From Krasilnikovia cinnamomea (GTDB taxonomy: Bacteria; Actinomycetota; Actinomycetes; Mycobacteriales; Micromonosporaceae): a stretch of DNA of 64,000 nt. This document shows, one piece after another, positions 42,254-50,909 of the stretch. Both the position numbers and the translations under genes were made by a program. The stretch's first letter is position 1. The number at the start of each line of letters is the position of its first letter. The stretch is from positions 1,922,001 through 1,986,000 of the forward strand of contig NZ_SHKY01000001.1 of the NCBI RefSeq assembly GCF_004217545.1, read 5' to 3'. Below the pieces are notes generated by a model. It was not told the DNA's origin. It was given only the letters and a program-made list of their open reading frames with translations, and did not search any database.

Positions 42254-43441
42254 TCAGAACCCGGCGCTGATCTTGGTGAACTCCCAGTCGGCCTGGGCGA
42301 TGCCGCTGCAGTGGGAGACCACGCCGCCGCCGGGGCAGCCGCGGTCCCGGTTGACCGCCCAGAAGCTGAACCGGGCGAGGCCCTTGCTCCGGGCGTAGTC
42401 GCGGATCTTCGTCCAGGTGGCGGGCGAGGTCAGCTCCTGCTGGTCGGACAGGCCGTTCATGCCGGAGATGCCCATGTGCGCGTACGCCTGCGCGTCGGAC
42501 CAGCCGAAGGTCGACTTGAGCAGGTTCTTCAGACCCTCGGAGGCGTTCACGGTGCTGGCGTACATGTCGGCGCCGCCGCCGAAGTCGAACGGCATCTGGG
42601 TGAAGATGTCGATGCCTGCGTTCTTCGCCTTCGCCTGCTGGACCAGCCGGGTGCCGTAGTAGGTCGGACCGGTGGTCGAGGTGCCGAACGTGAGGATCGT
42701 CTTCACGGACGGGTTGCGCGTCTTGATGATCTTCAGCGCGTCGAGAATGCGGTCCTGGACGACCGTGTTCTCGAACTCGTCGGTGTTCTCGATGTCGATG
42801 TCGATCGACTTGAGCCCGAAGGTGTCGATCACCTTCTGGTAGGCACCGGCGAGCGCCTCGGCGGTGGGGCAGTTCGGCCCGAGCTTGTTGCCGGACCAGC
42901 CGCCGATCGACGGGACGACGGTCGCGCCCGCCGCCTTGATCGCGTTGATGGTGCTCTCATGCACGCCGCCGGTCAGGCCGCTCTCGCCGTCCCACGCCGG
43001 GTTGCAGCCGTTGGCCAGGACGAACGCGATGGTGAACGACTTGATGCCGGTCGCGTTGACGACCGTGGACGGCGCGGGCGGGTTACCCCAGCCCGGGTAG
43101 ATGTACGGCGCGGCCGCCATCTTGGTGCCACCGGGCGGCGGGTCGCTCGGGATCGGGTTGGTGGGCGTCGGATCGGGGGTGCCGCCGCCGCAGGCGCCGT
43201 TGTCGATCCAGACGTCCCACTGGCCGCTGTGGGTGGCCGGGCTCTCGTTCTGGGTCCACCACTTCGCGGTGTAGTTGTGGCCGTTCTGGGAGGCCTGGTT
43301 GTCCTTGACGTAGACCGCGGACGAGGACCATGCCGGGGCGCATGCCACGGCCGCGTTCGACGCTGCCATCGGCAGGATGGCGGCGGCCAGACCGGCCAGC
43401 AGCACACCGGCGATGGCCACGTACCTCTTGGTGGGTTTCAC
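42254..43441 (-). CDS. secreted chitinase, CBM5/12 plus GH18
   Basis: A 395-residue secreted enzyme. Signal peptide (TKRYVAIAGVLLAGLAAA) cleaved after SNA. Residues ~33-83 are a CBM5/12 chitin-binding module (APAWSSSAVYVKDNQAS, NYTAKWWTQNESP). A short Pro/Asp linker leads to a GH18 barrel: PYIYPGWG, SFTIAFVLANGC, SIGGWSG, catalytic SIDIDIE and MPFDFGG. The enzyme cleaves chitin-type GlcNAc polymers. GTG start with AGGAGA. It lies 38 bp after the upstream chitinase gene and is the second gene of that operon. The CBMs of the two are near-identical in layout, indicating domain duplication. Confidence 0.9.
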   Translation of the reverse strand: MKPTKRYVAIAGVLLAGLAAAILPMAASNAAVACAPAWSSSAVYVKDNQASQNGHNYTAKWWTQNESPATHSGQWDVWIDNGACGGGTPDPTPTNPIPSDPPPGGTKMAAAPYIYPGWGNPPAPSTVVNATGIKSFTIAFVLANGCNPAWDGESGLTGGVHESTINAIKAAGATVVPSIGGWSGNKLGPNCPTAEALAGAYQKVIDTFGLKSIDIDIENTDEFENTVVQDRILDALKIIKTRNPSVKTILTFGTSTTGPTYYGTRLVQQAKAKNAGIDIFTQMPFDFGGGADMYASTVNASEGLKNLLKSTFGWSDAQAYAHMGISGMNGLSDQQELTSPATWTKIRDYARSKGLARFSFWAVNRDRGCPGGGVVSHCSGIAQADWEFTKISAGF

Positions 43442-43479
43442 GTGGTTCTCCTGTGGGGGTGGGGGTGGGGGCGGGTGGG

Positions 43480-44748
43480 TCAGGGCAGGGTGGACAGGTG
43501 CGGCTTGACCGTGTTGGCGAAGCCGCCGCCCGCGGTGACGTCCCAGTTGACCGACCAGGTCATCGCGCCCCGGATGCCGGGATAGGTGGCCGGGGGCCGG
43601 AACGTTCCGCAGTTCGTGCCGCGGGCCAGGCAGTCGAGGGCCTGGTTGACCACCGACGGCGAGACGTAGCCGCCGCCGGCCGCGCTGGTGGTCGCGGGCA
43701 GCCCGAGCGCCACCTGGTCGGGGCGCAGGCCGTGCTGCAGCGGGATGCAGGCGAGGGCGACGAGGAAGTTCACCGTGCCCTGCGAGTACGCCGCGTTGTT
43801 GTCGCAGCCGAGCATCGCGCCGGAGTTGTAGTACTGGGTGTGTACGACCGTGAGGATGTCCTTGATGTCCAGCGCCAGCTTGAAGTACGAGCTCTGCGGG
43901 TTCTGCATGTCGATGGTCTGCGGGGCCATCGTGATGATCAGTCCGGCGCCGACCCTGGCCCGCAGGCTGCGCAGCGCGCTGGCCATGTGTGTGGGGTTCA
44001 GCCCGTTCTCCAGGTCGATGTCGACGCCGTCGAAGCCGTACGTCTGGATGAGCCCGTACACGGAGTTGGCGAAGTTGGTGGCGGCCGCCGCGTCGTTGAC
44101 GCTGACCGAGCCCTTCTCCCCGCCGACCGAGATGACGACCTTCTTGCCGCGTGAATGCAGGGTCGCCACGTCCGCCTTGAACTGCTCGTTGGTGTAGCCG
44201 CCGACGCTGGCGGACAGGCCGGGGTCGATGCTGAAGGACACCGCGCCGGGGGTGCTGGTCGCGTCCGCGAACGCCACCGCCACCAGGTCGTACGTGGACG
44301 GCACCGCGGCCAGCTTGATCTCGTTGGCCGGGTTGTCGAAGTTCTGCCAGTACCCGGTGAGGAAGTGGGCGGGCAGCGCGCCCGTGCCGGTGGGCGGCGT
44401 GGTGCTCGGGCCAGTGGTCGGCGGCGTCGTCGGTGGCGTGGTGGTCGGGCCGGTGGTCGGCGTGCCGGTGGGCGGCGTGGACGGGGCCGGGCCGCCGTCG
44501 CAGGCGCCTTTGTCGGCCCAGACGTCCCACTGCCCGCTGTGGGTCTGCGGGCTCTCGTTCTGGGTCCACCACTTGGCGGTGTAGTTGTGCCCGGCGGCCG
44601 AGGCACTGTCGCCGTTGACGTAGACCGTGGCCGGGTTCCATGCCGGGGCGCAGGCGGTCGCGGCGGACGCGGACCCGGCGAGATATGTGGTGGCCGCCGC
44701 GGCCAGCGCGGCGATCGTGGCGAGGATGACGGACCTGGAGCGCTGCAT
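43480..44748 (-). CDS. secreted chitinase, CBM5/12 plus GH18
   Basis: A 422-residue secreted enzyme. Signal peptide cut near GSASA; CBM5/12 at ~32-84 (ATVYVNGDSASAAGHNYTAK, WWTQNESP); a Pro/Thr linker of ~45 residues; then GH18: HFLTGYWQNFDNP, VVISVGGEKG, catalytic DGVDIDLEN, TMAPQTIDM, YYNSGAM and a closing MTWSVNWD. The DxxDxDxE acid is intact, so it should be active on chitin. GGAGAG precedes the ATG. It is the first gene of a two-chitinase operon whose promoter region holds a GGACTGTTAACAGTCC palindrome shared with the third chitinase. Confidence 0.92.
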   Translation of the reverse strand: MQRSRSVILATIAALAAAATTYLAGSASAATACAPAWNPATVYVNGDSASAAGHNYTAKWWTQNESPQTHSGQWDVWADKGACDGGPAPSTPPTGTPTTGPTTTPPTTPPTTGPSTTPPTGTGALPAHFLTGYWQNFDNPANEIKLAAVPSTYDLVAVAFADATSTPGAVSFSIDPGLSASVGGYTNEQFKADVATLHSRGKKVVISVGGEKGSVSVNDAAAATNFANSVYGLIQTYGFDGVDIDLENGLNPTHMASALRSLRARVGAGLIITMAPQTIDMQNPQSSYFKLALDIKDILTVVHTQYYNSGAMLGCDNNAAYSQGTVNFLVALACIPLQHGLRPDQVALGLPATTSAAGGGYVSPSVVNQALDCLARGTNCGTFRPPATYPGIRGAMTWSVNWDVTAGGGFANTVKPHLSTLP

Positions 44749-44782
44749 GGCCGACTCTCCAACAGGGATGTCGTGGGGGGAC

Positions 44783-44811
44783 GGCCAAATTATTAGGACT
44801 GTTAACAGTCC
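44783..44811. promoter_or_regulatory. chitinase operon control box
   Basis: An AT-rich block (GGCCAAATTATTAGGACTG) runs into a perfect 16-bp palindrome GGACTGTTAACAGTCC at 44796-44811. The same sequence, with one palindrome half degenerate, precedes the chitinase at 57.5 kb. Two independent chitinase promoters sharing a box in otherwise unlike surroundings suggests a common regulator. Which protein binds is unknown. Confidence 0.65.
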
Positions 44812-44865
44812 CCGTCCATAGGTCGTTACTTAACTTTGACTTAAGACCGATGTGAACAAATCGGA

Positions 44866-44896
44866 GGGCCGGAAGCGCTGGCAGCGCTCCCGGCCC
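44866..44896 (-). terminator. terminator of GH16 gene
   Basis: A 14-bp stem with one mismatch (44866-44879 with 44883-44896) and a 3-nt loop, 26 bp after the GH16 stop. A likely factor-independent terminator isolating the glucanase from the chitinase promoter. Confidence 0.6.
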
Positions 44897-44921
44897 CGAT
44901 CTTCAGCATTGAACAAGGTCA

Positions 44922-46346
44922 CTACCTGCGGAATTGGAACCAATTGACGTTCACGAAGTCGGCCGGCTGGCCGCTGGCGAAGGTCAGGAACACGGTGTGC
45001 TTGCCCGTCACGTTCCCGACGTTGCCGGGGACCGACCGCCAGCTCTGCCAGCCGCCGGTGTTGGCCACCGCGAAGCTCCCGATCGGTGCGTTGCCCCGGC
45101 TGTCGAGACGGACCTCGATCAGCCCGCTGACGCCGTTCCCGGCACCCGAGGCGACCCGCGCGACGAAGTCACGCACCCCGCCCGTACCGAAGTCGACGTT
45201 GTCGTACTGGAGCCAGTCGCCGTTGCCGACCGACGCGACGTCCTGGCCACCCTCGGCGCACGCCTCCGCCTGCACCCCGGACGAGGCGTTGAACGACTCC
45301 GCCTCGGTGAGCGCGTACGCGTCGCGGGTGCCACCGGGCGGGGTGGTAGTGGGCGGGGTCGTGGTGGGCGGGGTCGTGGTGGGCCCGGTCGTGGGGCCGC
45401 CGGAGGACTGCCAGACCGCCACGTAGTCGACCAGCATCGCCGCGCCGGACTGGGTCGCCGCGGTCGGGCCGCCGCCGAACGCGTCCGGGAAGCCGCCGCC
45501 GATCGCCACGTTGAGGATGATGAACATGCCGTGGTGGGTGGCGTTGTTCCAGGTCGTGGCGTCCATCTCGGTGGAGTTGATGGTGAAGTACTGCTGACCG
45601 TCGAGGTACCAGCGCAGCTGCTCGGGCGAGGTGCTGCGGTCGTACTCGACCGCGTACGTGTGGAAGCTGGTCTGGCAGCCCGGGCAGGCGCGCTCGCCGC
45701 TGGTCTTGCCGACGGTCTCGTTGCACGGGCCGCCCGGGTTGACCCCACAGTGGAGGGCCGCGAAGACGCTGGAGCGCCCGTTGATGCTCTCCATGATGTC
45801 CCACTCGCCGATGCTGGGCCAGTTCGTCGCGCCCACCGGCCGCGCCGCCGCCCCCATCGCCCAGAACGCGGGCCAGTAGCCCGCGGCCGCCGCGCCGCTG
45901 ACGTTCGGCTGCTGCAGGCGGGCCTCGATCCTCACCTTGCCGCCGACCGGGGCCGCGAAGTCCGTACGCTGGGTCTCCACCCGGCCGGAGGTCCACTTGC
46001 CGCCGCTGTCGCGGATCGGCTTGATGGCCAGGTTGCCGTTGCCGTCGTGGAAGACGTTCTGGGTGGAGTCGGTCATCGTCTCGATCTCGCCGGTGCCCCA
46101 GTTCGGGGCGCCACCGGGGTAGGACGTGCCGATGTCGTAGAGCCAGTCCGAGCGGTTGAGGCCGGTGCCCGCGGCGCCGCTGAAGTCGTCGCTGAACACC
46201 AGGCTCATGCCGGCCGGGGCGCCGGGCACCGCCGCCTCGGCGTCGAGCACGAAGGTCGCGGAGGCGGCGACCGCCGCCACCGTGGCGACCACGGCGAACA
46301 GCCGCCTGCTCCGGCGGGGCCGGGTGCGTTGTGCGGGTGGATTCAT
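44922..46346 (-). CDS. secreted GH16 beta-glucanase with CBM6
   Basis: A 474-residue secreted enzyme. Signal peptide (RRLFAVVATVAAVAASATF) cleaved near AEA. GH16 catalytic domain ~45-305: LVFSDDFSG, GTGEIETMTD, catalytic GEWDIMESING and WYLDGQQYFTI; the ExDxxE pair is intact. A Pro/Thr linker (TTPPTTTPPTTTPPGG) joins a C-terminal CBM6 (YALTEAESFNASSG, DWLQYDNVDFGTGG, VNVNWFQFRR). The WPAFWAMG and TSFHTYAVEYD text fits endo-1,3-beta-glucanase (laminarinase) rather than lichenase; substrate is inferred. Promoter carries a CebR-like operator. Confidence 0.93.
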   Translation of the reverse strand: MNPPAQRTRPRRSRRLFAVVATVAAVAASATFVLDAEAAVPGAPAGMSLVFSDDFSGAAGTGLNRSDWLYDIGTSYPGGAPNWGTGEIETMTDSTQNVFHDGNGNLAIKPIRDSGGKWTSGRVETQRTDFAAPVGGKVRIEARLQQPNVSGAAAAGYWPAFWAMGAAARPVGATNWPSIGEWDIMESINGRSSVFAALHCGVNPGGPCNETVGKTSGERACPGCQTSFHTYAVEYDRSTSPEQLRWYLDGQQYFTINSTEMDATTWNNATHHGMFIILNVAIGGGFPDAFGGGPTAATQSGAAMLVDYVAVWQSSGGPTTGPTTTPPTTTPPTTTPPGGTRDAYALTEAESFNASSGVQAEACAEGGQDVASVGNGDWLQYDNVDFGTGGVRDFVARVASGAGNGVSGLIEVRLDSRGNAPIGSFAVANTGGWQSWRSVPGNVGNVTGKHTVFLTFASGQPADFVNVNWFQFRR

Positions 46347-46384
46347 GGGGATGACCTTTCGGGGAAGGCATGCGGGAGGCTCGC

Positions 46385-46431
46385 GAGAGCGCTCTCTGGA
46401 GAGTTAACGGCGTGTTTCAGGAAGTTGTCAA
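46385..46431 (-). promoter_or_regulatory. GH16 promoter with LacI-type operator
   Basis: Reading leftward: TTGACA (-35, 46426-46431), 18 bp, TTAACT (-10, 46402-46407), then a perfect palindrome GAGAGCGCTCTC at 46385-46396 that covers the expected start of transcription. The palindrome shares its GAGCGCTC core with the CebR operator of actinobacteria (TGGGAGCGCTCCCA). Repression by a LacI-family sugar sensor is the natural reading. Confidence 0.65.
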
Positions 46432-46597
46432 TATGTATGGGCGCCGATTGATCGGTACCGCCTCGCCGACGCGACGCGGCGCGCCGACGTTCCGCCGCGG
46501 ACGCGCAAAGCCCTGACCTGCAGAGATCCACGATGGGTGAACATGCGGTCACTCGACTGGTATCGCGCTCGCGATCATCACGCGGTAGTTATGACGG

Positions 46598-48298
46598 GTG
46601 TCGTGGCAGACCCCTGACGAGCAGACGCCGGTCGATGGGCCGGGCGCCGCCGGAACGTCGCCGTCTCCGGGCGGACGCCACCGGCGCGCGCGATCGCTCG
46701 CCAACCCGTCTGACCTGCGGCCCTCCTCGGCGCCACCGTTGCGCGGCGCGGCCGCCGACCCGGCCGAACACATCACCGAACGCCACTGGACCGGCGAGTC
46801 AGGACGCTCCTGGGGCGCGGCGGCGTATCCGGCCGAACGCCAGTGGACCGGCGACGCGACGTACCAGAGCGAGCGGCACTGGACGTCCACGGACGGTGGC
46901 GGGCGGCGGAGCGCCGAGGGCACCCCGGCGGGACACCGCGCCGAAGGGCAGCCCCGGGCACAGCGGCGGGCCCGTCGTTCGCCCACCGGCCAGGCCGCCG
47001 GGCGGCACCACGCGGAGGCCGAGACCCGGACGCCGACCATCACCGTACGAGCCCTGCCCTCGGTCCGTGAGGCCGTCGCGGACGGACTGCCCGCCGCCCG
47101 GCGCATGGCCGGCGCGATGCGCGCCTGGGCCCTGGACCCGGGTGACAAGCCACCGGCCACGGGCGCGCACCGGGCGCCGGGCACACTGCCGATCGAGTCG
47201 TGGCTGCTGATCGGACGGCAGCGCCAGCAGGTCCTGCTGGCGTCCCTGGTCGCGGCGGGCCTGATGCTCGTCGCCATCCCGGTCCAGCAGCACCAGCAAC
47301 GCGTCGACGCGGTCAACGCGGCCGAGCAGGCGGCCGCCGCCCAGCACCGCGCCAGCAGGCCCGCCAGCAAGCCGCCCCGGCACGCGGCCACGTCCGGCCA
47401 GCAGAACGGCGACGACGACACCGACGGGCGCCCGGCATCGCAGGACGCGGACGACAAGCAGAACGCCCCGCAGCCCACCGCGCCCGCGCCGTCAGCGTCC
47501 GCCCAGGGCTCGGGCACCGACATCCCCGCCGCGCTGCCCAACGGCACCGGCCCGGCGCGCTCGCTGCGCACCACGGGATCCAGCACGGTCGCGCTCACGT
47601 TCGACGACGGGCCCGACCCGGTGCAGACCCCGAGGCTGCTCGAACTGCTGGCCCAGCACGACGTCAAGGCGACCTTCTGCCTCGTCGGCACCCAGGTGCG
47701 GAAGCATCCCGACCTCGTGCGGGACATCGTGGCCGCCGGGCACACCCTGTGCAACCACAGCTGGGACCACAGCTTCACCCTCGGCAAGGGCAAGCCCGCC
47801 CAGATCCAGGCCGACCTGGAACGCACCAACGAGGCCATCCGGGCGGCGGCGCCCGGGGCCGAGATCCCGTACTTCCGGGCCCCCGGCGGCAACTTCACCG
47901 AGCGGCTGGTGCGCGTCGCCGCGGCCGGGGAGATGATCTCCCTCTACTGGGAGGTCGACCCGCGCGACTGGGAACGCTCACCGGGTGAGAGCGGCGCCGC
48001 GCACGTCGACAAGGTGGTCAACGGCGTCAAGCAGGCGGTCCGGCCCGGGTCCATCGTGCTCTCGCACGACTTCAGCCAGCCCGACACGATCGAGGCGTAC
48101 CGGCGGCTGCTGCCCTGGCTCACCAAGAACTTCCGCCTGGGCCTGCCCACCGGCCCGCAGCCCGAGCAGCCGGCCGCACCTACCCCGCCTGCGCCGACTC
48201 CGACGCAGTCCGCCCCGGCCGAACCGGCGCCGTCGTCTGTGCCCCCGGCCGCCGCGCCGCCGGCCGACGCACCGGACGGGCACCCGGCCCAGCCGTAG
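46598..48298 (+). CDS. membrane-anchored polysaccharide deacetylase (CE4/NodB)
   Basis: A 566-residue protein with a ~210-residue cytoplasmic Arg/Gly/Pro-rich head, one membrane segment (~213-231, VLLASLVAAGLMLVAIPV), a low-complexity stalk and a CE4 deacetylase at ~320-510: TFDDGPD, NHSWDHS (metal His pair), RAPGGNF, DPRDW and IVLSHD. It should remove acetyl groups from peptidoglycan or chitin-like sugars outside the membrane. The head contains three (A/S)ER(H/Q)WT repeats. The C-terminal ~50 residues are Pro/Ala-rich, and their DNA also encodes, antisense, the end of the Nei/Fpg gene. Start GTG; start choice moderate. Confidence 0.88.
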   Translation: MSWQTPDEQTPVDGPGAAGTSPSPGGRHRRARSLANPSDLRPSSAPPLRGAAADPAEHITERHWTGESGRSWGAAAYPAERQWTGDATYQSERHWTSTDGGGRRSAEGTPAGHRAEGQPRAQRRARRSPTGQAAGRHHAEAETRTPTITVRALPSVREAVADGLPAARRMAGAMRAWALDPGDKPPATGAHRAPGTLPIESWLLIGRQRQQVLLASLVAAGLMLVAIPVQQHQQRVDAVNAAEQAAAAQHRASRPASKPPRHAATSGQQNGDDDTDGRPASQDADDKQNAPQPTAPAPSASAQGSGTDIPAALPNGTGPARSLRTTGSSTVALTFDDGPDPVQTPRLLELLAQHDVKATFCLVGTQVRKHPDLVRDIVAAGHTLCNHSWDHSFTLGKGKPAQIQADLERTNEAIRAAAPGAEIPYFRAPGGNFTERLVRVAAAGEMISLYWEVDPRDWERSPGESGAAHVDKVVNGVKQAVRPGSIVLSHDFSQPDTIEAYRRLLPWLTKNFRLGLPTGPQPEQPAAPTPPAPTPTQSAPAEPAPSSVPPAAAPPADAPDGHPAQP

Positions 48299-49106
48299 CC
48301 TCCGGCTGGCAGGTCGGGCACCAGTACAGATTGCGCCCGGCCAGCGGGCCACGGGCCACCTCGGTGCCGCAGACCAGGCACGGCTGGCCCGGGCGGCGGT
48401 AGACGTACACCTCGCCGCCGTGCCGGTCGACCCGCGGCGGGCGCCGCATCGCCTCCGGGGTGTGCGCGGTGTGCACGGTGTCGATCCGGCCCCGGGCCAC
48501 CCCCTCGGCCATGAGCCCGCACAGGTCCGCCCAGAGCGCCGCCCACGTCGCGGCGTCGACGCCGATGCCGGGCGTGGTGGGCGAGAGCCCGGCCCGGAAC
48601 AGCACCTCGTTGGCGTAGATCAGACCGCAGCCCGCCACGATCGCCTGGTCGAGCAGCAGCGCGAAGATCGGCTTGGTGCTGGCGCGCACCCGCGCGTACG
48701 CGGCGTCCGGATCGGCGTCGGCGCGCAGCGGGTCCTGGCCCAGCCGCGCCCGCAGGGCCGCCACCTGACCCGGGTCCAGCACCTCGCAGGCGGTGGGACC
48801 GCGCAGGTCGAGCCAGTGCGTCGCGGTGGTCATCCGCATCCGTACCTGGCCCACCGGCGGCGGCGCGGGCGGTTCGCCGTCGCTGAACCGGCCGTAGAGT
48901 CCCAGGTGGACGTGCAGGCTGCGGTCGTCGGCGTAGTGGTGCAACAGGTGCTTGCCGTACGCCTCGGCGTCGACGACCGTGCGGCCGGTCAGCAGGGCCG
49001 CCCCGGCGGTGAACCGGCCCTGCGGGCTCTCGACGGTGACGGCGCGGCCCGCGAACAACTCACGGTGGTGAGCGGCGAGTCGGTGAATGGTGTGTCCCTC
49101 TGGCAC
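48180..49106 (-). CDS. nei: Fpg/Nei family DNA glycosylase
   Basis: A 308-residue base-excision glycosylase/AP lyase. The start GTG at 49106 is fixed by the catalytic N-terminus (after Met removal, PEGHTIHRLA, with Pro1 and Glu2). Other landmarks: KHLLHHY, LHVHLGLYGRF, the helix-two-turn-helix region near IYANEVLFRAGL, and a zinc finger CLVCGTEV...YWCPTCQ. PEGHT is typical of Nei (endonuclease VIII-type) rather than MutM. The last ~40 residues after the finger are Pro/Arg-rich and overlap the convergent deacetylase gene by 119 bp. Confidence 0.92.
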   Translation of the reverse strand: MPEGHTIHRLAAHHRELFAGRAVTVESPQGRFTAGAALLTGRTVVDAEAYGKHLLHHYADDRSLHVHLGLYGRFSDGEPPAPPPVGQVRMRMTTATHWLDLRGPTACEVLDPGQVAALRARLGQDPLRADADPDAAYARVRASTKPIFALLLDQAIVAGCGLIYANEVLFRAGLSPTTPGIGVDAATWAALWADLCGLMAEGVARGRIDTVHTAHTPEAMRRPPRVDRHGGEVYVYRRPGQPCLVCGTEVARGPLAGRNLYWCPTCQPEATAGPGARPVRRPAARRPGAQTTAPVRPGRTASESAQAG

Positions 49107-49154
49107 GAGGAGCCACGGTACCCACCGCAACCGCCAAGGCCTCCACCCGGCCTC

Positions 49155-49198
49155 GATCTTGATGACCTGTGGTGACGAGCTGACCGGAACTCATCAAC
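49155..49198. repeat. REP-like palindromic element, copy at 49.2 kb
   Basis: GATCTTGATGA at 49155-49165 faces TCATCAAC at 49191-49198, giving a 7-bp outer stem, with GAGCTGACC in the centre. Layout and core match the elements at 17.15 and 38.5 kb. It lies between divergent nei and clpP. Confidence 0.55.
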
Positions 49199-49306
49199 GT
49201 CTGGATTATGCCCACAGCGGATTCGCCGTCAGGTGAATCGCTGGGCCGGCACGCCGGTACGGGGGAGGCTGGAACACGTCCGTACGCGAGGTGAGAGGGT
49301 TGGCCC

Positions 49307-49918
49307 ATGAGTGTTGACGAGATCGCGATGCGGGCTGGTGGCGCATCCTTCGACGACCAGGTCTTCGAGCGGCTGCTCCGCGAGCGGATCATCTTCCTCG
49401 GCAGCGAGGTCAACGACGAGGTGACCAACCGGATCTGCGCCCAGCTCCTGCTGCTGGCGTCGGACAACAGCGAGCGGGACATCGCCCTGTACATCAACTC
49501 GCCGGGCGGGTCGATCAGCGCGGGCATGGCCGTGTACGACACGATGCAGTACATCAAGAACGACGTCGCCACGATCGCCATGGGCATGGCGGCCTCGATG
49601 GGCCAGTTCCTGCTCTGCGCGGGCACCCCCGGCAAGCGGTACGCGCTGCCGCACTCGCGGATCATGATGCACCAGCTCTCCGGCGGCATCGGCGGCACCG
49701 CGGCCGACATCGCCATCCAGGCCGAGAGCATGCTGCACATCAAGCAGGTCATGAACGAGCGGATCGCGTTCCACACCGGGCACACCCCGGAGGAGATCGA
49801 GCGCGACTCCGACCGCGACCGCTGGTTCACCGCGCCCGAGGCCCAGGCGTACGGGCTCATCGACCACGTGATCACCCGGTCCTCGGACGTGCCGTCGTCG
49901 CTGCGGTCCCTGGTCTGA
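49307..49918 (+). CDS. clpP: ATP-dependent Clp protease proteolytic subunit
   Basis: A 203-residue ClpP. The triad is in standard positions: Ser97 in MAASMGQ, His122 in MMHQLSG and Asp near 171 in RDSDRDRWF. The GGSISAGMAVYDT oxyanion segment is present and no long propeptide is seen. ATG follows GAGGTGAGAGGG. It stands alone, without a second clpP or clpX, so it is an extra paralogue rather than the usual clpP1-clpP2 housekeeping pair of actinobacteria. Confidence 0.95.
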   Translation: MSVDEIAMRAGGASFDDQVFERLLRERIIFLGSEVNDEVTNRICAQLLLLASDNSERDIALYINSPGGSISAGMAVYDTMQYIKNDVATIAMGMAASMGQFLLCAGTPGKRYALPHSRIMMHQLSGGIGGTAADIAIQAESMLHIKQVMNERIAFHTGHTPEEIERDSDRDRWFTAPEAQAYGLIDHVITRSSDVPSSLRSLV

Positions 49919-49929
49919 CCAGCGTCAAC

Positions 49930-49959
49930 GGGCGCGCGGGGCGAGCACCCCGCGCGCCC
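49930..49959 (+). terminator. clpP terminator
   Basis: A perfect 12-bp GC stem (49930-49941 with 49948-49959) with a 6-nt loop begins 12 bp after the clpP stop. Confidence 0.75.
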
Positions 49960-50024
49960 TCGCGTGTGCGCGGCCGCGCATCGGGGTAGTAGCGCAGGCA
50001 TCCCCTGAGACAGGAGGTGCTGCC

Positions 50025-50597
50025 GTGAAGATCCCCACCTTTACCCGCCATCCGCACCAGACCACGGACGACGAGCCCCGTGGCAGCGTCGCCGCCCCGA
50101 CCCGCCGGAGCCGCGACGTTCGCGCCGACGAGACGCCCACCGAGCGCCAGGTGCGCCCGCGCGGGGACCGCCCCACCGCCGACGTCCCCGCCGCCGACCG
50201 CCCGGGTGCCCCCCGGACCGGTCTGGGGCCCGCCGAGACGGACGGGGCCGCCACCCGGCCCGCCGCCACGCCCAGGCCGCGGGCCAGCCTGCTGGCGACA
50301 CTCGGCCTCATCGTCGCCGTGGGCGCCGCCCTGCTGGTGCTCTCCGGGCCGCTGGTCGGCTACGGCATCGGCCTGGCTGGGCTAGCGCTCGTACTGTCGC
50401 TGGCCGGCTTCTCCGCCACCGGCAAGCGGCACGTCGCGGGCAAGACCGACGCCTTGATCGGCATGTGCGTGGCGCTCGGCGCGATCGTCGTCGGCGTCCT
50501 GGCGCTGACCGGCTCGCTGCCCTGGCTGGGCACGGACACCCAGCCGGTGTCGAACCTGCGCGAGTGGCTCGACGCACAGTTTGCGAACCGGTTCTGA
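50025..50597 (+). CDS. membrane protein with long charged N-terminus
   Basis: A 190-residue protein. About 85 hydrophilic Arg/Pro/Thr-rich residues are followed by two or three membrane helices (LLATLGLIVAVGAALLVLSG, GYGIGLAGLALVLSLAGF, ALIGMCVALGAIVVGVLALTG) and a short C-terminal amphipathic end (NLREWLDAQFANRF). The helix pattern resembles small DUF4190-like proteins but no motif confirms it. GTG start with AGGAGG. A hairpin follows the gene. Confidence 0.7.
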   Translation: MKIPTFTRHPHQTTDDEPRGSVAAPTRRSRDVRADETPTERQVRPRGDRPTADVPAADRPGAPRTGLGPAETDGAATRPAATPRPRASLLATLGLIVAVGAALLVLSGPLVGYGIGLAGLALVLSLAGFSATGKRHVAGKTDALIGMCVALGAIVVGVLALTGSLPWLGTDTQPVSNLREWLDAQFANRF

Positions 50598-50909
50598 CCG
50601 GGTACTGACCATTCGCCGGCCGCGGTGCGCGGCCGGCGAATCGGAACCGGGGCGGCCATCAGCCGCCCCGCCCCGAAACACTCCGGCGGTGCGCCGGACC
50701 GTGCGGAAGCCGCCGCCCGGCGATCACCTCGTCCGGGGCCGCACACCGCGTCGTCGTTCGGGGGTGGTGTCTCGCACACCGCCCCCGAACGCGGGTCCGG
50801 GCGGCCCCGCAACGAATCACCGCCAGGCGCGGCGATCACGCAACGATCCGCCGCCGCGCGCATGGTTGCACGAGGGCATACGCAGGCACTTCACGCATAC
50901 CGTTTCGGC
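50598..50909. other. intergenic region upstream of ddaH, includes a terminator hairpin
   Basis: This 312-bp gap starts with a perfect 14-bp stem and 3-nt loop (50612-50625 with 50629-50642), a good terminator for the membrane protein gene. The rest must carry the ddaH-rocD promoter; a TTGCAC hexamer occurs near 50865 but no well-spaced -10 could be matched to it. I see no supported small gene. Confidence 0.55.
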
